From the NCBI GenBank assembly GCA_964433495.1, contig CAYSRC010000003.1:1-64000 (forward strand): a DNA stretch of 64,000 nucleotides, written 5' to 3'. Position 1 is the first letter of the stretch. Each line of letters begins with the position of its first letter. This document shows positions 8,325-16,618 of the stretch, in pieces. The notes under the pieces were generated by a model, which did no database searches, was not told the origin of the DNA, and saw nothing but the letters and a program-made list of their open reading frames with translations. This DNA comes from CAYSRC01 sp964433495 (lineage in GTDB: Bacteria > Bacillota > Clostridia > Oscillospirales > Ruminococcaceae). The position numbers and the translations under genes are program-made.

Positions 8325-8845
8325 CACAAAAAATCGCGGCTTTTGCGCTTGTGGTTGCCTCGGCCTGGGCGTTCGGGTTTATAAAGCGCTCGGAGGACGT
8401 TGCGGCGTGCAGGATATGCGGGCAGATCCACGAGCTGTTGTGCGAGCTTCGGCAGTGCGTCGAGCTGAAGCTGACCCCTCTGCCCCGGTTTTTTGAGGAT
8501 GCGGCGCGCAGCGAGCGGTTTGACAGGCTCGGCTTTTTGCGCGATATAGGCGAGGGGGAGGACGGGGATCCCGTGTGCGATTCGTTCTCTTGCCTGCTGC
8601 TGCGCGCGTGGGAGGAAAGCCCCGAACACCGTCTGCTGTCGCGGGACGAGCAGGAGGAGCTCGCGGGTGTGTTTTCGACGCTCGGCAGCGACAACACCTC
8701 GCGCGAGAGCCTCAAGCTCGCGCCCTCCATCCGCTTTTTTGAAGGGGCGTTTTCGCGCCGCGAGCGGGAAAACGCCGGCAAAAAGGGCGTGTACGAAACG
8801 GTTTGTATGCTTGCCGGAGCGGTTGTCGCGATTGTCTTGATTTGA
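8321..8845 (+). CDS. spoIIIAB: Stage III sporulation protein AB
   Basis: A 174-residue membrane protein of the mother-cell channel complex. It has a hydrophobic N-terminus (residues 4-19), a soluble helical middle and a C-terminal membrane segment (VCMLAGAVVAIVLI), the expected SpoIIIAB layout, which resembles GspF-like platform proteins. The start overlaps the spoIIIAA stop by 4 bases. Identity rests on order and topology as much as on residues. Confidence 0.92.
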   Translation: MTQKIAAFALVVASAWAFGFIKRSEDVAACRICGQIHELLCELRQCVELKLTPLPRFFEDAARSERFDRLGFLRDIGEGEDGDPVCDSFSCLLLRAWEESPEHRLLSRDEQEELAGVFSTLGSDNTSRESLKLAPSIRFFEGAFSRRERENAGKKGVYETVCMLAGAVVAIVLI

Positions 8846-8855
8846 GGTGGACGCC

Positions 8856-9050
8856 GTGGAAGTCGATTTTATCTTCAGGATAGCGGCAATCGGCATCATC
8901 GTCGCGGTCTTAAACCTTGTGCTGTCCCGCGCGGGCAGGGAGGAACAGGCGATGCTTACAAATCTCGCGGGGCTCATCGTCGTGCTGATGATGGTCATCA
9001 GCAAAATCGACGAGCTGTTTACCGCGATAAAGAGCGTGTTCGGGCTTTGA
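8856..9050 (+). CDS. spoIIIAC: Stage III sporulation protein AC
   Basis: A 64-residue protein with two membrane segments; the first is IFRIAAIGIIVAVLNLVL. It is very similar in length and pattern to Bacillus SpoIIIAC. The frame could start at GTG 8847, but GTG 8856 is preferred because GAGGTGG (8844-8850) is then well placed and the protein begins MEVDFIFRIAAIG as in the family. The TTGA at its end couples it to spoIIIAD. Confidence 0.93.
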   Translation: MEVDFIFRIAAIGIIVAVLNLVLSRAGREEQAMLTNLAGLIVVLMMVISKIDELFTAIKSVFGL

Positions 9051-9442
9051 GCGCGGGCATCGACATCTTCGGCTTTTGCGCGGCGTGCGTCGTGGGGGCG
9101 CTGCTGTGCGTATTGGTAAAAAGGTACAGCCCGGAGCACGCGTTTTTGCTCTCCTGCGCGGTGGTGTGCTCGGCGCTCCTCTACCTCGTCCCGCTGGCGG
9201 GCAGCCTGTTTGAGGAGATAAGCGCCGCGGTGGGGATATCGTCGCTCGGCGAGGATTTCGGTTGCCTTGTCAAGGTCGCAGGCATCGGCGTCGTGTGCAG
9301 CGCTGCGGGGAACATCTGCCGGGACGCGGGGCAGAGCTCGGTAGCGGGCGCCGTCGACCTGTGCGGCAGGCTCGGCGCGCTCGCCGCCGTGCTGCCGATG
9401 TTTGTCCGCCTTTTAAACACGATTATCGGTTTGATGGGATGA
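9047..9442 (+). CDS. spoIIIAD: Stage III sporulation protein AD
   Basis: A 131-residue multi-pass membrane protein of the SpoIIIA complex, with about four hydrophobic segments (for example FGFCAACVVGALLCVLV near the N-terminus) and the conserved-looking VKVAGIGVVCSAAGNICRDAG in the second half. Translation begins at TTG 9047, which overlaps the spoIIIAC stop. No strong ribosome site is visible, consistent with coupling. Its own stop overlaps the spoIIIAE start. Confidence 0.93.
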   Translation: MSAGIDIFGFCAACVVGALLCVLVKRYSPEHAFLLSCAVVCSALLYLVPLAGSLFEEISAAVGISSLGEDFGCLVKVAGIGVVCSAAGNICRDAGQSSVAGAVDLCGRLGALAAVLPMFVRLLNTIIGLMG

Positions 9443-10554
9443 AAAAGCTACTTATGTTTGCGCTCGTCTGCTCGGCGCTTGTGTCCTTCCCCGCGTGGGC
9501 GGCGGACGCAGCCTCGCTCGACATGTACGACGAGCAGCTCGAGCGGGGGACACGGATAATCGAGCAGTCGCTGCCCGACTCGGCGCGCGACTTTTTGGAC
9601 GGCGGGGTCTTTAAGAGCGGCGAGGATCTGACACGGGCGGCCGACAACCTTTTGAACTCGCTCGGGTCGGCGCTCACGGGGCAGATAGGGGCGACGGCGA
9701 GGCTCGTCGGCACGGTGGCCGCCGCGCTTATTCTGTCCGCCGCCGTGAGCGGGGCGGCGGCCTCGTCGGGGCAGAGTGCGCTCGAAAAAACCGTTTCGTC
9801 GGCGTGCGCCGTCCTGTCGGCGGCGAGCGTGTGCGTGCACGCTTCGGGGCTTATCTCGCAGGCGGCAGAGCTCATTAAAAACACCGACGTCTTTCTCTCG
9901 GGCTTTGTGCCGGTGTTCACGGGCGTCCTCGTCTCGCAGGGAAGGGCGGCGTCCTCTGCGGTGTATGCGGCGTCGGTGACGGCGGTGTGCGCGGCGTCCT
10001 CGGCGCTGCTGCGCTGCATCGCGCGCCCCGCGGTCGGCGTCATCGCGGGCCTTTCGGCTGTGTCGCCCCTCAACGAGGGAGCATATGCCTCACTTGTCAC
10101 AGGTCTCAAAAAGACGGTCATGTGGGTCGTCGGGATAAGCACAACGGTGTTTTTGGGGTTCACGGGGCTCAAGACGTCCCTTGCGGCGTCGGGTGAGAGC
10201 CTCTCGATGCGCACGGCAAGCTTTGTGGTGAGCTCATCGGTGCCCATTGTGGGTGCGTCGGTGAACGAGGCCGTGTCAACGGTGCACGGCAGCCTTGCGG
10301 TCGTGCGGGCGGGTCTCGGCGCGGCCGGCATAATCGGCCTGTGCGCAATGTATCTGCCCGCGATTGCGGGAAGCGTCGTCGCCTCGGCGGGCGTCTCGCT
10401 GTGCTGTGTTTCGGCGGACATCCTGGGCCTCAATGCCGCCGCAAAGGGCATGTCGATGATGAAGTGTGCCATCGATATCGTCACCGCACTCATGGCCTTC
10501 GGGTTTATCGCGCTGACCGCCTGCACCGCCATGATGCTGGGACTCGGGGGATAG
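9439..10554 (+). CDS. spoIIIAE: Stage III sporulation protein AE
   Basis: A 371-residue polytopic membrane protein of the channel complex. It begins with a clear signal peptide (MKKLLMFALVCSALVSFPAWA), followed by a soluble stretch and several hydrophobic helices. A longer in-frame opening upstream is rejected: ATG 9439 overlaps the spoIIIAD stop (ATGA) and exposes the signal peptide at the terminus. Length and topology fit Bacillus SpoIIIAE (about 400). Confidence 0.93.
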   Translation: MKKLLMFALVCSALVSFPAWAADAASLDMYDEQLERGTRIIEQSLPDSARDFLDGGVFKSGEDLTRAADNLLNSLGSALTGQIGATARLVGTVAAALILSAAVSGAAASSGQSALEKTVSSACAVLSAASVCVHASGLISQAAELIKNTDVFLSGFVPVFTGVLVSQGRAASSAVYAASVTAVCAASSALLRCIARPAVGVIAGLSAVSPLNEGAYASLVTGLKKTVMWVVGISTTVFLGFTGLKTSLAASGESLSMRTASFVVSSSVPIVGASVNEAVSTVHGSLAVVRAGLGAAGIIGLCAMYLPAIAGSVVASAGVSLCCVSADILGLNAAAKGMSMMKCAIDIVTALMAFGFIALTACTAMMLGLGG

Positions 10555-10591
10555 GCGACGGCCCAAAGCGTGAAAGGGGGATGAAAAAGCT

Positions 10592-11086
10592 ATGGCCGAA
10601 CACATTGCGACGCTGGGCACAGCTCTGTGCACCGCGGCGGTGGCGACGGCGCTGCTCGGCTTTGTATCGGGCGGGGCGGGGGGCGCAAGGATGCTCAAAG
10701 TCGCGAGCGGGGTCTACGCGATTTTGATCGTGCTCACCGGGGTGTCGGGTGTCGTCCGTGATTCGGGACTGCCGCGCGAGCTGGAGGAGGCGCTCAACGC
10801 GGGCAGCGTGTCGTACGCCGATGCGTACTCGGCGCCCGCCGACGACCTGCTTCGGTGCAGCGAAGAGGTGCTTGACGAAAAGCTCGAGCGTGCGCTCGGG
10901 GAGAGCGGGATAAGCGCGTCGGTCGACAGCAGTCTGTCGGTGACGGCCGAGGGCGAGGTCGCCCTCGACGGTGTTGTCATCCTGCTCGCGCACGGGGACG
11001 ACGCACCCGCCGCTTCGGCCGAGATCGAGCGGCTGTGCGGCGTCCGGCCCGCACTGTATACGGCGGAGGGACGTTCCGATGATTGA
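10592..11086 (+). CDS. spoIIIAF: Stage III sporulation protein AF
   Basis: A 164-residue protein with two N-terminal membrane helices (residues about 5-30 and 35-52) and a soluble ring-building-type domain after residue 60, as in SpoIIIAF. A 37-base gap separates it from spoIIIAE, the only real gap in the first seven genes; a GGGGG tract about 11 bases before ATG 10592 is the likely ribosome site. Its end overlaps the spoIIIAG start by 8 bases. Confidence 0.9.
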   Translation: MAEHIATLGTALCTAAVATALLGFVSGGAGGARMLKVASGVYAILIVLTGVSGVVRDSGLPRELEEALNAGSVSYADAYSAPADDLLRCSEEVLDEKLERALGESGISASVDSSLSVTAEGEVALDGVVILLAHGDDAPAASAEIERLCGVRPALYTAEGRSDD

Positions 11087-11642
11087 CAAGGTAAAGTCCT
11101 TTACGGCGCTGTTCGACCTCTTCAAGAACAACAAAAAGGCGGCGCTTGCCGCGGGGGCCTTTTTGCTGGGGCTTGCGCTGCTGCTGTTTTCGTCGCAGAA
11201 GGGGACGAAGCAGCAGGAGTCCCCGGACGTCCCGTCGGGACAGGAGACGGCGGAGGCATACACCGAGCGATATGCCGCGGAGCTCAACGCGCGGCTGTCC
11301 GAGATTATCTCCCACATCAGGGGCGCGGGCAAAACCGAGGTGTTTGTGACGCTCGAGTCGGGTGCGAGGTATGTTTACGCCCAGAGCAGCTCGCGGCGGA
11401 CCGACTCGGAATACGGCTCGCGGGTGTCCGAGAGCGAGTCGAGCGACACCGAGCTCGCGGTGATCGATTCAAAGGACGGCGAGCAGCCGATCATCCTTTA
11501 CCGCTGCGAGCCGGTCGTGCAGGGGGTGGTGGTCGTGTGCGAGGGCGCGGGGGATATCTCGGTTCGCACCGCGGTGGTCGAAGCTGTGACGACAGCGTGC
11601 GGGATAGGGGCGAACAGGGTCAGCGTTCTTGAGATGTCATAA
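11079..11642 (+). CDS. spoIIIAG: Stage III sporulation protein AG
   Basis: A 187-residue protein with one N-terminal membrane helix (AALAAGAFLLGLALLLF, about 22-38), then a linker and a periplasmic-type ring-building domain. SpoIIIAG forms a large ring in the intermembrane space of the engulfed forespore. ATG 11079 is chosen over an upstream in-frame ATG because it starts just inside spoIIIAF and gives the normal N-terminus. The domain contains GAGKTEVFVTLESG and a serine/glutamate-rich insert (SESESSD) typical of a variable loop. Confidence 0.92.
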   Translation: MIDKVKSFTALFDLFKNNKKAALAAGAFLLGLALLLFSSQKGTKQQESPDVPSGQETAEAYTERYAAELNARLSEIISHIRGAGKTEVFVTLESGARYVYAQSSSRRTDSEYGSRVSESESSDTELAVIDSKDGEQPIILYRCEPVVQGVVVVCEGAGDISVRTAVVEAVTTACGIGANRVSVLEMS

Positions 11643-11658
11643 TTCCGTCCCTTATAAA

Positions 11659-11667
11659 ATATACAAT
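11659..11667 (+). promoter_or_regulatory. Possible second sigma-E-type -10 before spoIIIAH
   Basis: TATACAAT in the 42-base gap between spoIIIAG and spoIIIAH differs from the sigma-E -10 (CATACAnT) by one base, and TCATAATT lies about 16 bases upstream. It could give spoIIIAH separate expression. Weak evidence in an AT-rich gap. Confidence 0.25.
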
Positions 11668-11684
11668 ATTAAGGGGTGATTATC

Positions 11685-12299
11685 TTGAAAATTGACAAGA
11701 GCATAGCAAAAAAACAGATGACTTTTGTGGCGCTTGCCGTGGCGCTGGGGCTCGCGGTATATCTCAACTATCGGCTGTCGACGGGCGAAACGGCGCAGAC
11801 GCCCGTGCAGGCGCCCGTACAGGAGGAGATTTTGAGCGCGAACGCAAGCGTCGCGGGCGTGGGCGTGTCGGATGAGCAGGCGGACGACGGCGTCAGGTAC
11901 TACGGCGAGGCGATGTTTGTCTCGAGCGACACCGAGGCGTACAGGGACGACTATTTTTCCGACGCGCGGCTCAAGCGCTCGCAGGCGCGGGACGAGGCGC
12001 TCGACACCTTGAAAAAATCGCTTCAAAACGCCGAGCTCACCGAGGCAGAGAAAAAGGCGCTGACCGACAGCCTCAGCGCGACCGTGTCGGCAATCTCGCT
12101 TGAAACCACCGTCGAAAGCCTCATAAAGTCAAAGGGCTTTGAGGACTGCATGGCCTATATCAGCGAGAGCGGCGTCAAGATCGTCGTCGCGGTGGGTGCG
12201 GACGGCCTCAGCGCCGCCGAAGCGGCGCAGATAAAGGAGATCGTGATAACCCAGTGCTCGGTCAGCGCGTCCGAGATAACGGTCGTTGAGATGAAATAG
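11685..12299 (+). CDS. spoIIIAH: Stage III sporulation protein AH
   Basis: A 204-residue protein that pairs with forespore SpoIIQ to bridge the two membranes. One N-terminal helix (MTFVALAVALGLAVYL) is followed by a linker and a C-terminal YscJ/FliF-like domain (about 100-204) ending in ITQCSVSASEITVVEMK. TTG 11685 is chosen because AAGGGG lies 8-9 bases upstream; a GTG at 11676 is part of that site. A strong terminator follows at 12322. Confidence 0.92.
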   Translation: MKIDKSIAKKQMTFVALAVALGLAVYLNYRLSTGETAQTPVQAPVQEEILSANASVAGVGVSDEQADDGVRYYGEAMFVSSDTEAYRDDYFSDARLKRSQARDEALDTLKKSLQNAELTEAEKKALTDSLSATVSAISLETTVESLIKSKGFEDCMAYISESGVKIVVAVGADGLSAAEAAQIKEIVITQCSVSASEITVVEMK

Positions 12300-12321
12300 T
12301 TGTATATTTTTCGGATAAATG

Positions 12322-12359
12322 GTATAATAGCCGCAGAGCGGCTATTATACTTTTGTTTT
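12322..12359 (+). terminator. Terminator of the spoIIIA operon
   Basis: A perfect 13-bp stem (12322-12334 with 12338-12350) with a 3-base loop is followed by TTTTGTTTT, a textbook intrinsic terminator. Confidence 0.93.
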
Positions 12360-12585
12360 GCGCGTTTTGCGCGGCAGCGCTCGCGGACGCGCGCGACGGG
12401 CTTGTTTTGTGAAAGATTTGAGAACAGGCTCGCGACGCCCCGCATCCTTTTTATTTTATAAAACTATATTGCATCGCTCCTGCGCGCCGATTTGTGCGGC
12501 AGGCGGGCCGGGTTTTTGTGGGCGGCCCTTTCTCGTGTTTGCGGGCGCGGCGAGGGCGGTGAGCTCATGGGAGGGTATGTTATCC

Positions 12586-12951
12586 ATGGATTTTGACAAC
12601 ACCGACAACGGCACGGTCAGGATATCGCGCGACGTTATCGCGTCGGTCGCGCGGTTTGCGACGCTCGAGATAAACGGCGTCGACAGCGTTGCGTCCTCGG
12701 TCCCGGGGGTCAGAAGCTTTGCGAGGGCAAGGCGCTCGCGCCCCATCACCGTCGACATCACCGACGGCGTCGTCTCGGTGACGATAAACGTCATCGTGAA
12801 GCTCGACGTCAAGATACCCGAGATCTCCGCTGCCGTTCAAAGCAATGTCAAGAGCGCCATCCAGAGCATGACGGGTCTTGCGGTTTCCCGCGTCGACATT
12901 GTCGTTGCGGGCATCTCGCTCAAGAAGGAAGACGGCGGCGCGCAGGAATAG
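12586..12951 (+). CDS. Asp23/Gls24 family envelope stress protein
   Basis: A 121-residue protein of the Asp23/Gls24 family, membrane-associated cell-envelope stress proteins common in Firmicutes. The family block runs RISRDVIASVARFATLEINGV (about 11-31) through ITVDITDGVVSVTINVIVKL. ATG 12586 is preferred, with GGGAGG upstream; ATG 12577 in the same frame is possible and would add three residues. It sits just before nusB, a common clostridial arrangement. The frame stays open far upstream, but that part reads as arginine-rich noise. Confidence 0.88.
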   Translation: MDFDNTDNGTVRISRDVIASVARFATLEINGVDSVASSVPGVRSFARARRSRPITVDITDGVVSVTINVIVKLDVKIPEISAAVQSNVKSAIQSMTGLAVSRVDIVVAGISLKKEDGGAQE

Positions 12952-12972
12952 TCTATCCCATAACACCACTTG

Positions 12973-13008
12973 AGCCCAGCCGCCTTTGAGGGCGGGTGGG
13001 CTGTTTTA
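12973..13008 (+). terminator. Hairpin between the Asp23 gene and nusB
   Basis: AGCCCA-G-CCGCC pairs with GGCGG-G-TGGGCT and is followed by GTTTTATA. It probably ends or attenuates the transcript of the Asp23 gene before nusB. Confidence 0.6.
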
Positions 13009-13043
13009 TACAGGTCGCCCAAATAAACGACGGGGAGTACACC

Positions 13044-13454
13044 ATGACACGAAGCGAATCGAGAAAAACCGCATTTTCACTGCTCTTTCAGCAGCCCTTC
13101 AACCCGCTTTCCGCCGAGGAGGTGATCGAGCTTGCCCGGGACGAAAGCGGGATCGAGACGGACGAGTTCTGCGCCGAGCTGCTGCACGCCTGCTTTGACA
13201 ACCTCGAGACGGTGGACGGTGAGATCATAAAGAACCTCAAAAAGGGGTGGACGCTCAGCCGCATCCCGCGGGTGTCGCTTGCGGTTTTGCGCCTCAGCTG
13301 CGCGCAGCTTATGTTCGTGCGCGACATCCCCTCAAGCGTTGTCATCAACGAGGCCGTCGAGCTCGCAAAGCAGTTCGGCGGCGACGACGAGCCGTCGTTT
13401 GTCAACGGCCTTCTCAGGAGCGTCTACACCGAGCACAGGGGCGATGAAAATTGA
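13044..13454 (+). CDS. nusB: Transcription antitermination factor NusB
   Basis: A 136-residue all-helical RNA-binding protein of the rRNA antitermination complex. The N-terminal MTRSESRKTAFSLLFQ and the C-terminal VVINEAVELAKQFGGDDEPSFVNGLL are typical NusB blocks. ATG 13044 follows GGGGAG at good spacing; an earlier in-frame ATG is rejected. The gene starts a run of eleven tightly packed genes, and the next gene overlaps its stop. Confidence 0.95.
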   Translation: MTRSESRKTAFSLLFQQPFNPLSAEEVIELARDESGIETDEFCAELLHACFDNLETVDGEIIKNLKKGWTLSRIPRVSLAVLRLSCAQLMFVRDIPSSVVINEAVELAKQFGGDDEPSFVNGLLRSVYTEHRGDEN

Positions 13455-14392
13455 CGGCTCTCGGCATCGACACCAGCAACTATGCCACAAGCGCCGCGTT
13501 GTTTGACGGCAAGACCGTCGTCGCGCACGTCAAGCGCTTTCTGCCGGTTAAGGACGGGGCGCTGGGCATTCGGCAAAGCGACGCGGTGTTTTACCACACA
13601 AAAGCGCTGCCCGAGGTGATCGACGAGCTGTTTTGCTCCGCGCCCGCGGGTGTTTGCGTCGACTGCGTCGGCTATTCCTCCCGCCCGCGCAGCGTCGACG
13701 GCTCCTACATGCCCTGTTTCCTGGCGGGACAGAGCGTCGCCGAGAGCGCGGCGAGGATGCTCGGGGTAAAGGCTTATGCCTTTTCACACCAACAGGGCCA
13801 CATCGCCGCGGCGCTCTACGGCTGCGGGCTGTACGACAGCGACGACCTCTCGTTCTGCGCGTTTCATGTCTCGGGCGGCACGACCGACCTGTGCCGGTGC
13901 CGCTACGGCGCGGACGGGCTCGAGGTCGAGACGGTCGCGTCGTCGCTCGACCTCTACGCGGGACAGGCTGTCGACCGCGTCGGGGCGATGCTCGGTCTGC
14001 CGTTCCCTGCGGGGGAAAAGCTGAGCGAGCTCGCGCTCGGTGCAAAAGAGGACGGTTTTTTAAAGCCGGTGCTCAAGGGCGGGGACTGCTGCCTGTCGGG
14101 CCTCGAAAACGTCTGCCGCAGGATGGCGGACGAGGGACGCCCGCCCGAGGAGGTCGCACGCTTTTGTCTTCTCTCGGTCGGCGAGACGGTCGCGGCCATG
14201 GCAGAGCACGAGCTTGTAAGGGGCGGCGAAACGCCGCTGATTTTTGCGGGCGGCGTGATGTCGAGTGCGGTGCTGCGCCCCCTGCTCGCGCGCAGGTTCC
14301 CCGCCGCGCGGTTTTGCAGCCCGGCGTGGCTGTCGGCCGACAACGCGCTCGGCGCGGCCGCGCTCGCGCTGCGAAGGGAGGCGGCGTCATGA
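13451..14392 (+). CDS. TsaD/Kae1-like (peptidase M22 family) protein
   Basis: A 313-residue ASKHA-fold protein related to TsaD, the enzyme that makes the t6A base of tRNA. It keeps the start LGIDTSNYATSAAL, the metal-binding HQQGH (His113, His117), HVSGGTTDL and a C-terminal SADNALGAAAL. It is shorter and more divergent than true TsaD (about 335-340), and no TsaB/TsaE partner is adjacent, so it may be a paralogue with another role. Translation begins at TTG 13451 overlapping the nusB stop. Its end overlaps xseA (ATGA). Confidence 0.75.
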   Translation: MTALGIDTSNYATSAALFDGKTVVAHVKRFLPVKDGALGIRQSDAVFYHTKALPEVIDELFCSAPAGVCVDCVGYSSRPRSVDGSYMPCFLAGQSVAESAARMLGVKAYAFSHQQGHIAAALYGCGLYDSDDLSFCAFHVSGGTTDLCRCRYGADGLEVETVASSLDLYAGQAVDRVGAMLGLPFPAGEKLSELALGAKEDGFLKPVLKGGDCCLSGLENVCRRMADEGRPPEEVARFCLLSVGETVAAMAEHELVRGGETPLIFAGGVMSSAVLRPLLARRFPAARFCSPAWLSADNALGAAALALRREAAS

Positions 14393-15549
14393 GGGAGACG
14401 GTCAGCGTTTCTGCGCTCAACGGTTATGTCAAGCAGCTGCTTCAAAGCGACGACGCCCTCTCGTCGATTTGGATAGAGGGCGAGATATCGGGCTTTAAGC
14501 ACTATCAGCCGTCGGGCCACATGTATTTCACCCTCAAGGATGAAAGGGCGTCGGTCAGGGCGGTGATGTTCAAGACCTACGCCTCAAGGATACGGTTTAT
14601 CCCCGAGGACGGCATGAAGATCGCCGCGCCCTGCAGTGTTTCGCTGTACGAAAAGGACGGCAGCTTCAGGCTGTATCTTTACGACATGTTCCCCGTGGGG
14701 GTGGGAAGCGCCCAAAAGGAGCTCGACGCGCTCAAGGACAGGCTGGCGGCAGAGGGGCTTTTTTCGGCGCAGCGAAAGCGCCCGCTTCCCAAGAATCCCT
14801 CCGTCATCGCGGTGATAACCTCGTCGTCGGGCGCGGTTATCCACGACATCGTCAATGTCGCGGGGCGCAGGAACCCCTTTGTCAAGCTCGTTTTGTACCC
14901 CGTGAGCGTCCAGGGCGTCTTCGCGGCAGAGTCGATCAAGCGGGCGCTTGCCGCCCTCAACGGCAGGGACGACGTCGACCTCGCCATCGTGGCGCGCGGC
15001 GGCGGCAGCCGCGAGGATCTCTGGTATTTTAACGACGAGGGCATCGTGCGGGCGGCTTCGTCGCTCAAGGTTCCGCTCATCTCGGCGGTCGGCCACGAGG
15101 TGGACACGACGCTCATCGACCTCATCGCGGACATGCGCGCGCCCACCCCGTCGGCCGCGGCAGAGCTCGCCGTGCCGTGCGCGGGCGACATGTTGGAGGG
15201 CGCAAGGGCGCGTTTTGCCGACGGCGCGCAGAGGCTCAGGGACGCGGTCGCGGGCAAGCGATCGGCGCTCGGCTCGGCAAAGGAGAGTCTGCGGCAGGGC
15301 GTGCTTGCGGCGATTTCGGGCAAGCGTGAAAAGCTGCGGGTGTCGGCGTCGCTTTTGCGGATGCTCGACCCCGTGGGGGTGATCTCGCGCGGGTACGCCG
15401 CCGTCAAAAAGGGCGGCAAAATCGTCTGCTCCGCCAATGAGATCTCGCCGGGCGACGACATCACGGTGCTTCTTCGGGACGGCGCCGTCGAGGCGAAAAC
15501 GGTTGAGGTGAAAAAGAATGGGTCAAACCGATCAAAAGATAAGTTATGA
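14389..15549 (+). CDS. xseA: Exodeoxyribonuclease VII large subunit
   Basis: A 386-residue large subunit of ExoVII, which degrades single-stranded DNA from both ends. The N-terminal OB fold has IWIEGEISGFKHYQPSGHMYFTLKD (about 28-52); the catalytic domain has VITSSSGAVIHDI, then AIVARGGGSREDLWYFNDE and SAVGHEVDTTLID. ATG 14389 overlaps the preceding stop. The frame is open far upstream in another gene's territory and is not used. The last 32 bases overlap xseB. Confidence 0.96.
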   Translation: MRETVSVSALNGYVKQLLQSDDALSSIWIEGEISGFKHYQPSGHMYFTLKDERASVRAVMFKTYASRIRFIPEDGMKIAAPCSVSLYEKDGSFRLYLYDMFPVGVGSAQKELDALKDRLAAEGLFSAQRKRPLPKNPSVIAVITSSSGAVIHDIVNVAGRRNPFVKLVLYPVSVQGVFAAESIKRALAALNGRDDVDLAIVARGGGSREDLWYFNDEGIVRAASSLKVPLISAVGHEVDTTLIDLIADMRAPTPSAAAELAVPCAGDMLEGARARFADGAQRLRDAVAGKRSALGSAKESLRQGVLAAISGKREKLRVSASLLRMLDPVGVISRGYAAVKKGGKIVCSANEISPGDDITVLLRDGAVEAKTVEVKKNGSNRSKDKL

Positions 15550-15754
15550 GGCGGCCCTTGCAAGGGTCGACGAGATCTCGGCGCTGCTCTCGGGCAACGC
15601 GGTGAGCCTTGAGGACAGCGTAAAGCTGTACGCCGAGGGCTCAGCGCTGCTCGTCAGGGCGCAGGGGCTGCTCGACGAGGCGCAGCTTGAGCTCGAAACC
15701 TTAAGCCCCGACGAGTTTAAACTAGACGATCCGAAGGGCGGTGAGGGCGAATGA
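15518..15754 (+). CDS. xseB: Exodeoxyribonuclease VII small subunit
   Basis: A 78-residue helical protein that binds XseA and stabilises ExoVII. SYEAALARVDEISALLSGNAVSLEDSVKLYAEG is the standard family signature. GAGGTG lies 9 bases before ATG 15518, inside the end of xseA. Its stop overlaps the next start (ATGA), so xseA, xseB and ispA are coupled. Confidence 0.95.
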   Translation: MGQTDQKISYEAALARVDEISALLSGNAVSLEDSVKLYAEGSALLVRAQGLLDEAQLELETLSPDEFKLDDPKGGEGE

Positions 15755-16617
15755 GCGTTGCGGAGATAAACCGCCGCTATGCCGACACGGTCGAGAGGGC
15801 GCTCGAGCGCGAGCTCGCGGGCCCCGAGGGCTCGTCGGTGCTCGAGGCGATGCGCTACAGCGCGCTCGGCGGCGGCAAGCGGATAAGGGCGTGCCTTGCG
15901 CTCGGCGTGTGCGAGATGACAGGCGGGCGCGCCGAGGACGCGGTGAAGTACGCGTGCGCCGTCGAGATGGTGCACGCCTACTCCCTTATCCACGACGACC
16001 TCCCGTGCATGGACAACGACGACATGCGCAGGGGCAAGCCGAGCTGTCACGTCGCGTTTTCCGAGGGGACGGCGCTGCTTGCGGGCGACGCGCTGCTGAC
16101 GCACGCGTTTGAAACGGCGGCGGGGGCGGGGCTTAAAAACGATCTTCGCGCCGTTGCGGTGCTCGCGGGGGCGGCGGGTATCCGCGGGATGGTCTACGGA
16201 CAGGAGCTCGACACCGACCCGCGGCACACCGTGACGGGCGAGGACGAGCTCAGGCGGATTCACCTGCACAAAACGGGCGCGCTTATAAAATGCGCGGCGG
16301 TGCTCGGCGCGCTTGCCGCGGACGCGGACGATGCCTCGTGCGAGGCGGTATCGGGGTATGCCGAGGCGCTCGGCATGGTGTTTCAGATCGTCGACGACAT
16401 CCTCGACGTGACCTCGACCGCCGAGGTTCTCGGCAAGCCGGTCGGCAGTGACGAGCACAACGGCAAGCTCACCTACGTCGGTCTGCTCGGCGTGGACGGC
16501 GCGCGTGGGCGGGCAGCGGAGATAACCGAGCGGGCAAAGGTGTTTTTGCGCCCGTTCGGGGACGAGGCGCGGTATCTCTGCGAGCTTGCGGACAACCTTC
16601 TAAAGAGGATGAACTGA
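15751..16617 (+). CDS. ispA: Farnesyl diphosphate synthase / polyprenyl synthetase
   Basis: A 288-residue trans-prenyltransferase that condenses isopentenyl diphosphate with allylic diphosphates in the cytoplasm. The first aspartate-rich motif is HDDLPCMDNDD near 85-95 and the second is VDDILD near 215; GGGKRIRACL is the usual IPP-binding block. Length matches bacterial IspA (about 295). It lies next to dxs, which supplies its substrates through the MEP pathway. Confidence 0.95.
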   Translation: MSVAEINRRYADTVERALERELAGPEGSSVLEAMRYSALGGGKRIRACLALGVCEMTGGRAEDAVKYACAVEMVHAYSLIHDDLPCMDNDDMRRGKPSCHVAFSEGTALLAGDALLTHAFETAAGAGLKNDLRAVAVLAGAAGIRGMVYGQELDTDPRHTVTGEDELRRIHLHKTGALIKCAAVLGALAADADDASCEAVSGYAEALGMVFQIVDDILDVTSTAEVLGKPVGSDEHNGKLTYVGLLGVDGARGRAAEITERAKVFLRPFGDEARYLCELADNLLKRMN

Positions 16618-16618
16618 G

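Noticed and set aside
13633..14388. N-terminal extension of XseA by about 250 codons
   Set aside because: The in-frame sequence is arginine-rich noise overlapping the TsaD-like gene; ATG 14389 gives the normal XseA start and overlaps the previous stop.
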